Source: JBBEBE01 sp040882505 (GTDB lineage Bacteria; Bacteroidota; Rhodothermia; Balneolales; Balneolaceae). From it: DNA of 64,000 bases. Position numbers and translations under genes: made by a program. The notes beneath the pieces are model-generated. The model did no database searches and was not told the origin of the DNA. It was given only the letters and a program-made list of their open reading frames with translations. Every line of letters begins with the position of its first letter. Within the stretch, counting starts at the first letter, position 1. Shown in pieces: positions 17,690-26,247 of this stretch. The stretch is from assembly GCA_040882505.1 (NCBI GenBank), contig JBBEBE010000005.1:62001-126000 (forward strand), written 5' to 3'.

Positions 17690-19327
17690 ATGCTTACCAG
17701 AAGAAAAGCGCTTCAACTGCTCTCCACCCTGCCTGTCGGCGGGCTCATGGTCGGACAGCTGGCAGCCAACGATCGTAAAACACCGGTCCAGGATTCGCTT
17801 GCCACGACTCTGAAAAACCGGGAAGCACAGGATGGCGAAAACATCTTCCGCTCGCTTGGAGTGGAGCCCGTCATCAACTGCCGGGGGACGTTTACCATAA
17901 TTGGAGGTTCCATCGAGCACGATCACGTCAAACAGTCGATGCGACGTGCATCCAATAATTTTGTCCAGTACGATGAACTGGCCTTTGGAATCGCAGAGCG
18001 ACTTGCAGAGTTGACAGGTGCCGAATACGGCATGATCTCTGCCGGATGTGCCGCTGCCCTGAAACACGTAACGGCTGGCTGTGTAACCGGGGGAAACCCG
18101 GAGAAACTGGTCCGTATTCCGGATCTGACCGGATTTGAAAAGACGCAAGTCATCATGCCGCGTCGATCCAGAAATGCGTATGACCACGCCATCCGTAACA
18201 TCGGCGTGGAGATCATCAACGTCGAGACGGTCGAAGAGCTGGAAAAAGCCATTGGTCCGAAAACGGCACTTGTCTGCGTCATGTCTTTCCAGGATGACGA
18301 ATTGAGTGCAGCCAATATCTCAAGTATCACCAAGAGACACGGTGTCCCCTTGTTGGTCGATGCTGCTGCCGAAAACATGACCATCCCGAATGTTCACCTG
18401 GAAGCGGGCGCCGACGTTGTCGCCTACAGTGGCGGGAAAGCCATGAACGGTCCGCAGTGTGCCGGAGTGATTCTGGGACGAAAGGATATCGTCAAGGCCG
18501 CATGGCAGGCGAGCTCCCCCCATCACGGTCCGGGTCGGGACAACAAAGTTGGCCGCGAAGAGATGATTGGCGGAATGGCCGCTGTCGAAGCGTGGATCAT
18601 GCGGGATCACGATGCGGAGTGGCAACGCTGGCTCGGATGGCTCAACAACATTGGAGAGCATCTCTCAACCATCAACGGCATTACATATGAGATCTCCGAA
18701 CCGGAAGGTCTCGGTAACAAAACTCCGCGGTTGAACGTCATGTGGAACCCGAACCAATTCCACATCACGGGAGACGAAGTCGCTGAGATTGTCGGTCGAA
18801 GCAAGCCTCGCATTGCACTTGGAGGCCGAGGAGGTGATGACAACATGACCTCCATCTCTATAACCTCCGGACAGATGCAGCCTGGAGAAGACGAGATCGT
18901 CAAGAACCGGCTCTACGAAGTACTATCCGAACGACGTCAACCGAAGCAACCGATGAGACGACCCGGTGGCGATCTGACCGGACGATGGAATGTGGATATT
19001 TCCTATTTCCTGAGCAACAGCAACCACACGATCACCCTGGAGAAGCAGGATGGAAACTGGGTTTACGGATCGCACAAAGGCGACTTCACGACCCGGGACA
19101 TTGCCGGAACGATCGAAGGCAACGAGATCAAACTCGTAAGTGTCGAACGAAAACCGGGAAACAGCGTTCCCAACTACTTCATTGGCGAGCTGAACGGGAA
19201 TCAATTCTCGGGTCGGCTCTTCATGGGTGAATACCTCAACGCCAGCTACGTCGCATCCAAGCATATGCATGACGATGGCGATCGGGAACCGATCATGGTG
19301 CCGGACGGACCGCCCCTGGCGACCTGA
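17690..19327 (+). CDS. Exported SelA-like PLP enzyme with C-terminal beta domain
   Basis: A 545-residue protein. The N-terminus MLTRRKALQLLSTLPVGGL looks like a twin-arginine export signal. Residues 50-420 form a fold-type I PLP enzyme of the SelA/DgaE group (L-seryl-tRNA selenium transferase-like, D-glucosaminate-6-phosphate ammonia-lyase): INCRGTFTIIGG, VDAAAENM near 223-230, and the Schiff-base Lys250 in YSGGKAMNGPQCAG. Residues 425-545 are a beta-rich extra domain (LTGRWNVDISYFL, then FMGEYLNASYVASK). Export makes a tRNA substrate unlikely, so an amino-acid or amino-sugar lyase is more plausible. I used the ATG at 17690. A bidirectional terminator separates it from another exported PLP enzyme that converges on it. 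Confidence 0.85.
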   Translation: MLTRRKALQLLSTLPVGGLMVGQLAANDRKTPVQDSLATTLKNREAQDGENIFRSLGVEPVINCRGTFTIIGGSIEHDHVKQSMRRASNNFVQYDELAFGIAERLAELTGAEYGMISAGCAAALKHVTAGCVTGGNPEKLVRIPDLTGFEKTQVIMPRRSRNAYDHAIRNIGVEIINVETVEELEKAIGPKTALVCVMSFQDDELSAANISSITKRHGVPLLVDAAAENMTIPNVHLEAGADVVAYSGGKAMNGPQCAGVILGRKDIVKAAWQASSPHHGPGRDNKVGREEMIGGMAAVEAWIMRDHDAEWQRWLGWLNNIGEHLSTINGITYEISEPEGLGNKTPRLNVMWNPNQFHITGDEVAEIVGRSKPRIALGGRGGDDNMTSISITSGQMQPGEDEIVKNRLYEVLSERRQPKQPMRRPGGDLTGRWNVDISYFLSNSNHTITLEKQDGNWVYGSHKGDFTTRDIAGTIEGNEIKLVSVERKPGNSVPNYFIGELNGNQFSGRLFMGEYLNASYVASKHMHDDGDREPIMVPDGPPLAT

Positions 19328-19343
19328 TCCAATATACCTTCAC

Positions 19344-19381
19344 AAAAAAAGCGGCCGGGGTCTTCCCGAGCCGCTTTTTTT
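19344..19381. terminator. Bidirectional rho-independent terminator
   Basis: A hairpin with arms GCGGC (19351-19355) and GCCGC (19370-19374), and an inner CGGG/CCCG helix, is flanked by seven A on the left and seven T on the right. It can therefore stop transcription from both of the converging PLP-enzyme genes. Confidence 0.9.
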
Positions 19382-19448
19382 ATGTACCAACGATGGATGC
19401 ACGATTCGAATCGACCATCGGTCGGTCGTCTTCTGAATCGAAGACCGA

Positions 19449-20693
19449 TCAGAGATGTTTTCCGGCAATCTCCCAGACATCTTCCACGGTATCTCCACGC
19501 ATGGCGAAGAGCCGGCTGTAAAGGTTCACATTGGGATCACAGTGTGGTACATAGAATTCAATCTTGTCTCCCCGACGGATTTGACGGGAAGGATCCTCGA
19601 ATACCAGAATTCCATGCTCGTCTCCGCCAAAGCGGTAGTTGACACCATCCACGCCCACCAGCTCCGGACCGAACGAACGATCCGCCGCAAACGACTTGAT
19701 TCCGGCATCCGTTGTTGCACGGTCCTCATGATTCTTGCTGACCACGGTTCCCAACACCCGAAGTGCCTGATGAAAATCATCGTATACCGGCCCGGACTGT
19801 CCGCCGATGATTTTGTAATCGATATCCATAAAGAGATAGGATCCCACTTGGAGCTCTGTGAATTCATCCAACTCCGTATCGATATTGTACGTTCCCGTAC
19901 TTCCTCCAGAGAAGATCTCCAACTCCATCCCCTCGTCCCGAAGCGTATTGTAGGTTTGAATCGGACCCGCCATCACTTCATGTGAATGCGCCTTCCGTTC
20001 ATCAAAACCACGCACATGGGAAGAAGCTCCGGAATACGAGTGAATACCCCGTAAATTCAGACCCGGCCGGGTACTCACATACCGCGCCAACTGCAGGGCG
20101 GGCTCCCCCGGTTGAACGCCCGTCCTCCGACCCACCGGATCCACATCCATCATCAATTGAATCGTTACACCTGCAGACTCGGCCGCACGACTCAGTTCGT
20201 CCGCATGAGTTACATGATCCACCACCGCCATCGTATCGGGAGCTCGCCGAACCAGTTCGACGAGTCGACGCAGTTTGTTTGGTCCCACCAACTCACCTGT
20301 GATCAAGATTCCACCAACACCGGCATCTGCAAGCATTTCGGCCTCGTTGATGGTTGCGGCACACGCCCCGATCGCACCGGCTTCCACCAGCTTTCGGGCA
20401 ATTTGGGGAGACTTGTGCATCTTCGCATGCGGGCGAAGATCTACACCGTTCTCGCTGGCATGACGGGCCATCTTGTTCAAGTTGTGCTCAAACCCGTCCA
20501 GGTCCAAAATCAGACTCGGTGTTGGAAGATCTTCCCGACTTTTTCCGATCCACTCTCGATTCATCGTTCTTTGCACCTCCCGTTGTCGTTCCCGGTCCGA
20601 CTTCTCGCGACGGGGAAAAATAGAGGGCAGGGCCGCCACAGCCGTGAGGCCGAGGCCGGAGTGCAGAAATTGTTTACGCGAAGGATTCATCAT
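19449..20693 (-). CDS. Exported D-threonine aldolase/D-serine dehydratase-like PLP enzyme
   Basis: A 414-residue fold-type III (alanine racemase-like) enzyme. The PLP lysine lies in RPHAKMHK near 88-94 and is followed by barrel motifs IRGIHSYSGASSHV-like (LRGIHSYSGAS) and SGGSTGTYN. The C-terminal beta domain has the metal-site motif VPHCDPNVNLY. The family acts on D-threonine, D-serine or 3-hydroxyaspartate. The N-terminus MNPSRKQFLHSGLGLTAVAALP resembles a Tat leader with RK instead of RR, so periplasmic location is likely. The ATG ATG at 20693-20688 gives two adjacent starts. It faces the exported SelA-like enzyme, suggesting linked D-amino-acid or amino-sugar turnover outside the cytoplasm. 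Confidence 0.88.
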   Translation of the reverse strand: MMNPSRKQFLHSGLGLTAVAALPSIFPRREKSDRERQREVQRTMNREWIGKSREDLPTPSLILDLDGFEHNLNKMARHASENGVDLRPHAKMHKSPQIARKLVEAGAIGACAATINEAEMLADAGVGGILITGELVGPNKLRRLVELVRRAPDTMAVVDHVTHADELSRAAESAGVTIQLMMDVDPVGRRTGVQPGEPALQLARYVSTRPGLNLRGIHSYSGASSHVRGFDERKAHSHEVMAGPIQTYNTLRDEGMELEIFSGGSTGTYNIDTELDEFTELQVGSYLFMDIDYKIIGGQSGPVYDDFHQALRVLGTVVSKNHEDRATTDAGIKSFAADRSFGPELVGVDGVNYRFGGDEHGILVFEDPSRQIRRGDKIEFYVPHCDPNVNLYSRLFAMRGDTVEDVWEIAGKHL

Positions 20694-20974
20694 TTCAAGT
20701 CGATCATGGAGTTTATGGTGTAGCGAGATTCTATCGTCGTGCCAATACAGGAGCCACTTGACACGCAACGGCCGAAATATAGCAGATCCATCGAGAATCG
20801 AAAATCCGAGGCACACCATTCATAATGAAAGGGTCATCTACCGTCGTTGCAAAACGGCTCCATCCCGCCTATCATGGAAACACCCGGTTCTCCTGCACCA
20901 TCCGTGCCTTAACAGGATCCGGTTTGTACCGAGCAGCTTCGACCAACTGTAAACAGACATCCCATCCCGATCTC

Positions 20975-22552
20975 ATGAAACGACTGTATTTTTTGCTCGT
21001 ACCGCTTCTCCTGATTACCGGCTGCTCACAAAGTCGCCTGGCAGCCCAATCCCCGGACAATGTCCATGGCAGTGTGTACCATGACCAGAACCGGAACGGA
21101 GCCCTGGATCCGGGTGAACCCGGAGTCAAAGATGTACTTGTCTCCAATGGCGTCGACATTGTCCGGACCGATGTTTCCGGCATGTATGAACTTCCGATCC
21201 GGGACAAAAGCACACTCTTTGTCATTAAACCCCGTGACTGGATGACCCCCGTTGACGAACTGAACATTCCCCGATTCTACCGGGTCGTCAGCAGCGACGA
21301 TGCTTCGGGAAACGACTATCCCGGCTTGCAAGCAACCGGTATACCAGACGAACCTGTCCACTTCCCGCTTGTCCGGCATGCCGAACCGGAGAGCTATCGA
21401 GCCCTCATTTTCGGCGATACACAGCCGCGAACCCTGGAGGAGATCCACTTTCTGAAGAATGATTCAGTACAGGAATTGATCGGAGTTCAAGCCGCCTTCG
21501 GAGTCACGCTGGGAGATCTCGTCTTTGATGATCTGACCCTGTTTGAGCCACTCAACGAAACGATCGCCCGAGTCGGACTCCCCTGGCGTCACATCATCGG
21601 GAATCACGATGTCGACTACTCTACGGGCAGTAACTGGGATGCACGAGGAGCCTACCTGCGAACGTATGGCCCTTCGTGGTACGCATGGAGCTGGGGACCT
21701 GCACATTTCGTTGCCATTGACAACGTGCGCATCATCGAGGGAGAGGATCAACGGACCTACCGGACCGGACTGGGAGATGAGCAGTTTGAGTTTCTTCGGA
21801 ACTTTTTGGCAGAAATCCCCGATAACGAACAGATCTTTTTCATGATGCACATTCCGTGGGTCGACTCGACTCCCTGGCACTCCGAGGATGAGAAAAGGCG
21901 CGTCTTCGAGCTACTGGCAAGCCATCCCCGATCGACCACCTTTGCCGCTCACACACACCGCCACTTTCACCGCATGATCGATGAATCCGATGGCTGGCCC
22001 GGTGACCAACCACACCACATGGTAAGCATGGGAACCAGTTGTGGAGCCTGGTGGTCGGGTGCACCCGACGAGTACGGCATTCCCCACTCCACCATGCGGG
22101 ACGGCACACCAACCGGATATGGATTCCTGAATATTGACGGCAATAAGTGGTCACTTACCTACAAGGCCGCACGTCGTGAAGCCGGCCATCAAATGCACCT
22201 TTCTGCTCCCGATGTCGTCGATCTCACCCAACCGGAAGAGACCGTGCTCTACGCCAACATTTACAACGCACTTCCCGATGCCCACGTGGAGTACCGTATC
22301 GACGACGGCCCCTGGCAACCGATGATTCGATTCGATGGATTGGATCCAACCTACGAAGCGATGCGTGAACGCGAAGTTTCTGTAGAAAACCCGTCTTGGC
22401 GCGTAGCCGGACCGGCCCAAGAGACCCCTCATCTCTGGAGAGCGACCCTGCCCGGAGGCATTGAAGAGGGCGTTCGTACCGTCCAAGTGCGGTCGCGCGA
22501 CGAGTGGAACCAATACGAGGGGCAACGACTCCTTCAATTTGTCCGCCCCTGA
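20975..22552 (+). CDS. Calcineurin-like metallophosphoesterase lipoprotein
   Basis: A 525-residue protein. The start MKRLYFLLVPLLLITGCSQ is a lipoprotein signal (lipobox ITGC). Residues 35-75 are a small beta domain with a Ca-loop-like HDQNRNGALDPGE. The central phosphoesterase shows IFGDTQ, TLGDLVFDD, IGNHDVDY, MMHIPW and AAHTHRHFH, which are the dinuclear metal ligands in the family order. A beta-rich C-terminal domain follows from about 400. The substrate is unknown; phosphodiesters or nucleotides in the periplasm are likely. I set the start at 20975; the frame remains open to 20825 without a plausible signal. Confidence 0.9.
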   Translation: MKRLYFLLVPLLLITGCSQSRLAAQSPDNVHGSVYHDQNRNGALDPGEPGVKDVLVSNGVDIVRTDVSGMYELPIRDKSTLFVIKPRDWMTPVDELNIPRFYRVVSSDDASGNDYPGLQATGIPDEPVHFPLVRHAEPESYRALIFGDTQPRTLEEIHFLKNDSVQELIGVQAAFGVTLGDLVFDDLTLFEPLNETIARVGLPWRHIIGNHDVDYSTGSNWDARGAYLRTYGPSWYAWSWGPAHFVAIDNVRIIEGEDQRTYRTGLGDEQFEFLRNFLAEIPDNEQIFFMMHIPWVDSTPWHSEDEKRRVFELLASHPRSTTFAAHTHRHFHRMIDESDGWPGDQPHHMVSMGTSCGAWWSGAPDEYGIPHSTMRDGTPTGYGFLNIDGNKWSLTYKAARREAGHQMHLSAPDVVDLTQPEETVLYANIYNALPDAHVEYRIDDGPWQPMIRFDGLDPTYEAMREREVSVENPSWRVAGPAQETPHLWRATLPGGIEEGVRTVQVRSRDEWNQYEGQRLLQFVRP

Positions 22553-22586
22553 TCCCTGACGCACCCTTGTGTACAACACGCAACGC

Positions 22587-22616
22587 ACGGGCTGAACCGG
22601 AACCGGTTCGGCCCGT
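22587..22616. terminator. Long hairpin between convergent genes
   Basis: Arms at 22587-22600 and 22603-22616 pair over 14 positions, with a single G-U-type mismatch and a 2-base centre (ACGGGCTGAACCGG against CCGGTTCGGCCCGT). It lies between the 3' ends of the phosphoesterase and serA genes. There is no T-tract on either side, so it may block exonucleases or act with other factors. Confidence 0.65.
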
Positions 22617-22634
22617 ATCATCGTCCATTCAGGG

Positions 22635-23840
22635 TCAATCGTCGGATTCGATCAGATCGGCGCTGATCACTTCATCTTTTCGGCCCCGGATCCGATAGAG
22701 AATCTGTCCGGACGGCTCGCTTGCAAGTTGAATGGTGCAACATGCGGTCTTCTTTCCGTCAAAAATCACATTTTGAACTTCCTGGGCGTTGATACCGTCC
22801 TGCTTGAGTTCCGTCATGACGTTGGCAATGACACCGGGTCGGTCAAAATGGCGCACCACCAACTTCCACGGTGAATTGGTCTCGTCGCATCGATTGATCC
22901 AGTTATCGACCCGCCCCTCCCGGACATACTCCCGTGCGACCCGAGCTGCCTCGGCTGCCACGGCCATCTGTGCCTGACGGGTACTGGCTCCGATATGGTG
23001 GGTGATGTAGAGACCGGGCACCTCCTGCAGTGGGGAAGAGAATGCGCCCTCTTTGGATGAAGGTTCATCCTTGAAAACGTCAAGAGCAGCCCGTATTTGC
23101 CCGGACCGGCACGCCTCTGCGAGGGCCTTTTCATCGACGATTTCCGAACGGGAGGTATTCACCAACAACGCACCCGGTTTCATCTGCTTCAAAAATTCTG
23201 CCGATATCAACCCTTCGGTTTCCGGCGCCAACGCCACGTGCAACGTAAGGACATCCGCTACGTTTGCGACCTCTTTCGGCGTGGAAACACGACGAACACC
23301 GAGTGCTCCGGCCTGTTCATGTGTGAGTGAACGAGACCACGCGACCACGTTCATGCCGAATGCCCGTGCCCTGGAAGCCACTTCCCGTCCAATCGGCCCC
23401 ATTCCCAATATGCCGAGCGTTTGTCCGTAGAGACCGTTCGCCTTGGAGTAAGCAGCTTTGTTCCAATGTCCCTCTCTCGACTCCTGAACAGCGTCGGGAA
23501 TGTACCGATCCAGCGAAAGAATCAGACCCATTGTGAGCTCGGCAACAGCAATCGCATTCTTTCCCGGACAGTTGGCAACGTAAATTCCCCGTTCACTGGC
23601 CGCTTTCATATCGATATTGTTCACACCGGCACCCGCCCGGATAATGAGTGTCAGTTTCGGGCTCTTTTCAATGCAGGTTCGACTTACCTTCGTCGACCGA
23701 ACCACCAGAATGGATGCCTTCTCCAATCCGTTGTCCAACTCTTCCGGCGTCATATCGGGCTCAACGATCACCTTGTCGGTTAGCTCGCGAAACAGGTGCA
23801 AACTCTCTTCGGGCAACTTGGCTGCGATGACAATGGTCAT
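22635..23840 (-). CDS. serA: D-3-phosphoglycerate dehydrogenase-like 2-hydroxyacid dehydrogenase with ACT-like domain
   Basis: A 401-residue NAD-dependent enzyme, probably the first step of serine synthesis. It shows VVRSTKVS and IRAGAGVNNID in the substrate domain, the Rossmann motif LGILGMGPIGREVA, and catalytic residues in NTSRSEIVDEKAL and ITHHIGAST. The C-terminal 80 residues (VRHFDRPGVIANVM, then GINAQEV) form an ACT-like regulatory domain. I chose the ATG at 23840, which has AGGAAAG 6-7 bases upstream; an open extension reaches 23870. Other 2-hydroxyacid dehydrogenases share these motifs, but the ACT-like tail favours SerA. Confidence 0.88.
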   Translation of the reverse strand: MTIVIAAKLPEESLHLFRELTDKVIVEPDMTPEELDNGLEKASILVVRSTKVSRTCIEKSPKLTLIIRAGAGVNNIDMKAASERGIYVANCPGKNAIAVAELTMGLILSLDRYIPDAVQESREGHWNKAAYSKANGLYGQTLGILGMGPIGREVASRARAFGMNVVAWSRSLTHEQAGALGVRRVSTPKEVANVADVLTLHVALAPETEGLISAEFLKQMKPGALLVNTSRSEIVDEKALAEACRSGQIRAALDVFKDEPSSKEGAFSSPLQEVPGLYITHHIGASTRQAQMAVAAEAARVAREYVREGRVDNWINRCDETNSPWKLVVRHFDRPGVIANVMTELKQDGINAQEVQNVIFDGKKTACCTIQLASEPSGQILYRIRGRKDEVISADLIESDD

Positions 23841-24061
23841 GATGCTTTCCTCTCTTGGTTTCTCTTCCACGTCCGCGTCTGCTCCCTGAAAACCGGTACG
23901 GACAATTCATTTGCAACAATGTATTCAGAGACTCGCAAACAATGTAATCTTTTGTGTAAGTCTTTGCCTCTTTCCCGCTCATAGGAGTAGCCGTTCAGCA
24001 CAACGGTGTGGATGAGTCCGGAAGAGACAACCCTAAACCTGACAAACCAAAAGAGGTAATC

Positions 24062-24253
24062 ATGAACCACGAACCCGACACCGGAATGACACCGATCGAG
24101 GGGGACGAACTTCATCAGATCCAAGGCGGGATCTTTCGGAGCATCTTCTCCAGCCTGATTGTCCATATCGGAATCGAAGCCTACAACGACTGGGGAGGGC
24201 ATGTCGATGCCTTCAACTCGGGTCGCGAACAGGGGCAGACGGTCTCCTGGTGA
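24062..24253 (+). CDS. Double-glycine-leader peptide precursor 1
   Basis: A 63-residue precursor. Its leader ends GDELHQIQGG (positions 14-23), matching the double-glycine cleavage rule for C39-peptidase ABC exporters. The predicted mature part has 40 residues, with an amphipathic/hydrophobic start (IFRSIFSSLIVHIGIEAYND) and a Gly-rich, polar end containing WGG. The start has a strong Shine-Dalgarno AAGAGG 5 bases upstream, unusual for this window. The leader aligns without gaps with that of the second peptide at 24511 (12 of 23 identical). The stop overlaps the GTG of the next small gene. A bacteriocin or signalling peptide is inferred; no exporter is in the window. Confidence 0.75.
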   Translation: MNHEPDTGMTPIEGDELHQIQGGIFRSIFSSLIVHIGIEAYNDWGGHVDAFNSGREQGQTVSW

Positions 24254-24459
24254 GATCCGGATCCCGATCACGCACACGTCGACGGTTGCTGCGATCACTG
24301 GGGGGAGGTTTGGCGGGGATCGCCATCATCGCCCTCTACAATTTTTGGCAATCCGGAGAGACGAGCCTTGGCCTCGAGCAGGTGCTTTTAATCCTTTGCC
24401 TCCTGCTTGCGGGCACATGCTTCTATGATCTGTGGGCCGAACGGTCCGGACAGGCATAG
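24250..24459 (+). CDS. Small two-helix membrane protein, possible immunity or accessory protein
   Basis: A 69-residue protein. A strongly basic N-terminus (RSGSRSRTRRRLLRS) precedes two hydrophobic segments, GGGLAGIAIIALYNFW (about 18-33) and VLLILCLLLAGTCFYDLW (about 45-62). The basic end suggests N-terminus inside and a hairpin topology. It begins with GTG at 24250, overlapping the stop of peptide 1 by 4 bases, so it is translationally coupled. Its position between two double-glycine peptides and its size resemble bacteriocin immunity proteins. I recognise no family. Confidence 0.6.
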   Translation: MRSGSRSRTRRRLLRSLGGGLAGIAIIALYNFWQSGETSLGLEQVLLILCLLLAGTCFYDLWAERSGQA

Positions 24460-24510
24460 GGAGAATCACACGTTCAAATACAATCAACAACCTGACAGAG
24501 GTAGATCACC

Positions 24511-24690
24511 ATGAAGAAAGAACCTGAACAGATGTTCACGACCATCCACGGAGATGAACTTCTTGAAATCGGAGGCGGGAGTCCGCTCTCGCGAGACTTT
24601 TTCCGAAGTCTCGGATTCGGTTTCGAACTTCTGAACCATGCCTCCCAAGTGGGAGCACCCAGAGGGAATATCTACCGCCACGGTGGATAG
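24511..24690 (+). CDS. Double-glycine-leader peptide precursor 2
   Basis: A 59-residue precursor. The leader reads MKKEPEQMFTTIHGDELLEI and then GGG, with the predicted cut after Gly23. It shares M-x-x-E-P, T10, I12, GDEL and I20 with peptide 1. The mature part would be 36 residues, SPLSRDFFRSLGFGFELLNH and then a Gly/Arg-rich end (RHGG), and it shares an FRS-hydrophobic element with peptide 1. A Shine-Dalgarno AGAGG lies 9 bases upstream. It follows the small membrane protein by 51 bases with no terminator. It could be the second half of a two-peptide bacteriocin. Confidence 0.75.
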   Translation: MKKEPEQMFTTIHGDELLEIGGGSPLSRDFFRSLGFGFELLNHASQVGAPRGNIYRHGG

Positions 24691-24705
24691 TCGACCGAAC
24701 CCGAC

Positions 24706-24738
24706 CCCCTGTCGTCTTTCCATTGCGGGCGGCAGGGG
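24706..24738 (+). terminator. Hairpin after the peptide locus
   Basis: Nine base pairs, including one G-T wobble, form between CCCCTGTCG (24706-24714) and CGGCAGGGG (24730-24738), with a 15-base loop. It lies 15 bases after the second peptide gene and before the convergent sulfatase gene. No T-tract follows, so termination is plausible rather than certain. Confidence 0.5.
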
Positions 24739-24766
24739 ATTCCGGGTTCACGCCCATTCAGACATC

Positions 24767-26122
24767 TCACTTTGATTCACTCTCCAAATCCCTGAGCCAC
24801 TCTTCATAGAGCGCTTCCAACTCGGCTTCGATTTCCGGATGAGTCTCTCGATAGTCGGTCCGTTCGGTCGGATCCATTTGAATGTTGGCGAGAAACCGCC
24901 CATCTCCCCGCGGTGCATCTCCCCGCTCCGTCGTATCCCACGGGTTACCGATCAACTTCCAATCCCCCTTTCGCACGGCCCACTGTTCGCGGAATTTCCA
25001 AAAAAGCTGCTCGTGTGGTGACGGTGCATCGGATAGAATGACCTCTCGAAGATCCTTCCCGTCGAGTCGTCGATCCGGCAACTCGATTCCTGCAAACGAG
25101 GCCACGGTCGGAAACCAATCCGCTCCGTGTACCATCTGGTCCCGCCACTCTCCCTGCGGAACCGTACCGGGCATGGAGACGATGGCAGGCACCCGAATTC
25201 CCCCCTCGAACAGGCTGAACTTGGCTCCACGATACTCTCCGGCATATCCACCGCCAAAATGAGCGCGTTCCTCCGTCGAGTGACCGTGATCGGCCTGAAA
25301 AACGATCAACGTCTCTTCCCGAAGACCCAACGCTTCAACGGCCTGGACAATCTGCCCGATCCGTTCGTCCATCGTAGACAGAAACGCTGCGTAGAGATCA
25401 CGGGGATAAGGGAGCCCCTTTTCTTGGTAGTATTCAAGCCACTCGACATCTCCCTGGTACGGATAGTGGGGAAGATTGATGGCATAAAAGAGAAAAAATG
25501 GCTCATCCCGACTCTCTTCTATAAACCGGGTCGCCTCCTGCACCATCAGGTCGGGAAAATACTCCCCGTCATGGTAGACCCGCTCACCGTTTCTCCAAAG
25601 GTCGTGCTGGTTCGGCCCGCCCCAATAATAGAAGTGAGAGTAGTTGTCAATCACACCTCCCATATGACCGAACGATTCGTCGAATCCCTGGTCGTTGGGT
25701 AGTTCTCCCTCTGAATACCCCAAGTGCCACTTTCCGACATGCGCTGTCTTGTAGCCCGCATCCCGAAATAGTTCGGCCATCGTGTACTCCTCCGAAGGCA
25801 GACCGCCGGGACCCGGTCGGGAGGGGGCATTCGCCCCAAGCCCGGTTCGGTTCGAGTCCCGTCCGGTAAGCAGAGCGGCGCGAGAGGGGGAGCAGACCGG
25901 AGAGGCGGCATAGAATTGCGTGAAGCTCACACCCGTCTCGCTCAATTTATCCATGGCCGGAGTCTCCAAATCCGTGGCTCCGTAGGCGCCTGTATCCAGT
26001 GTTCCATGGTCATCAGTAAAGAGGACGATGACATTGGGCCGGTCAGACTGGGCCTGGCCATCGTGTGGGAACGTGAGTGAAAAAAGAATCAGTGGAAGGA
26101 GTACACGTAGATATCGGGACAT
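24767..26122 (-). CDS. Exported type I arylsulfatase
   Basis: A 451-residue periplasmic sulfatase. A signal peptide (MSRYLRVLLPLILFSLTFPHDGQA, shown in part: LLPLILFSLTF) is followed by metal ligands in VLFTDDHG. The formylglycine signature is CSPSRAALLTGRD, with Cys77 as the residue oxidised to formylglycine. Further conserved parts are AHVGKWHLG and FQADHGHSTEERAHFGGG. The C-x-P-S-R motif requires a maturase (FGE or anSME) encoded elsewhere. The substrate is a sulfate ester, possibly algal polysaccharide, but nothing adjacent confirms this. Confidence 0.93.
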   Translation of the reverse strand: MSRYLRVLLPLILFSLTFPHDGQAQSDRPNVIVLFTDDHGTLDTGAYGATDLETPAMDKLSETGVSFTQFYAASPVCSPSRAALLTGRDSNRTGLGANAPSRPGPGGLPSEEYTMAELFRDAGYKTAHVGKWHLGYSEGELPNDQGFDESFGHMGGVIDNYSHFYYWGGPNQHDLWRNGERVYHDGEYFPDLMVQEATRFIEESRDEPFFLFYAINLPHYPYQGDVEWLEYYQEKGLPYPRDLYAAFLSTMDERIGQIVQAVEALGLREETLIVFQADHGHSTEERAHFGGGYAGEYRGAKFSLFEGGIRVPAIVSMPGTVPQGEWRDQMVHGADWFPTVASFAGIELPDRRLDGKDLREVILSDAPSPHEQLFWKFREQWAVRKGDWKLIGNPWDTTERGDAPRGDGRFLANIQMDPTERTDYRETHPEIEAELEALYEEWLRDLESESK

Positions 26123-26247
26123 AAAACGTGGATTTCTGGACCGTGATGTCGACTGCGCTGTTCAGCAAATAGCACGTTTCAAGTGCAAGATGCAACCCGG
26201 ACTTTTGTCAGGAGAAGCTCCGCCTCAAGTACATAGCGAGACAATCG

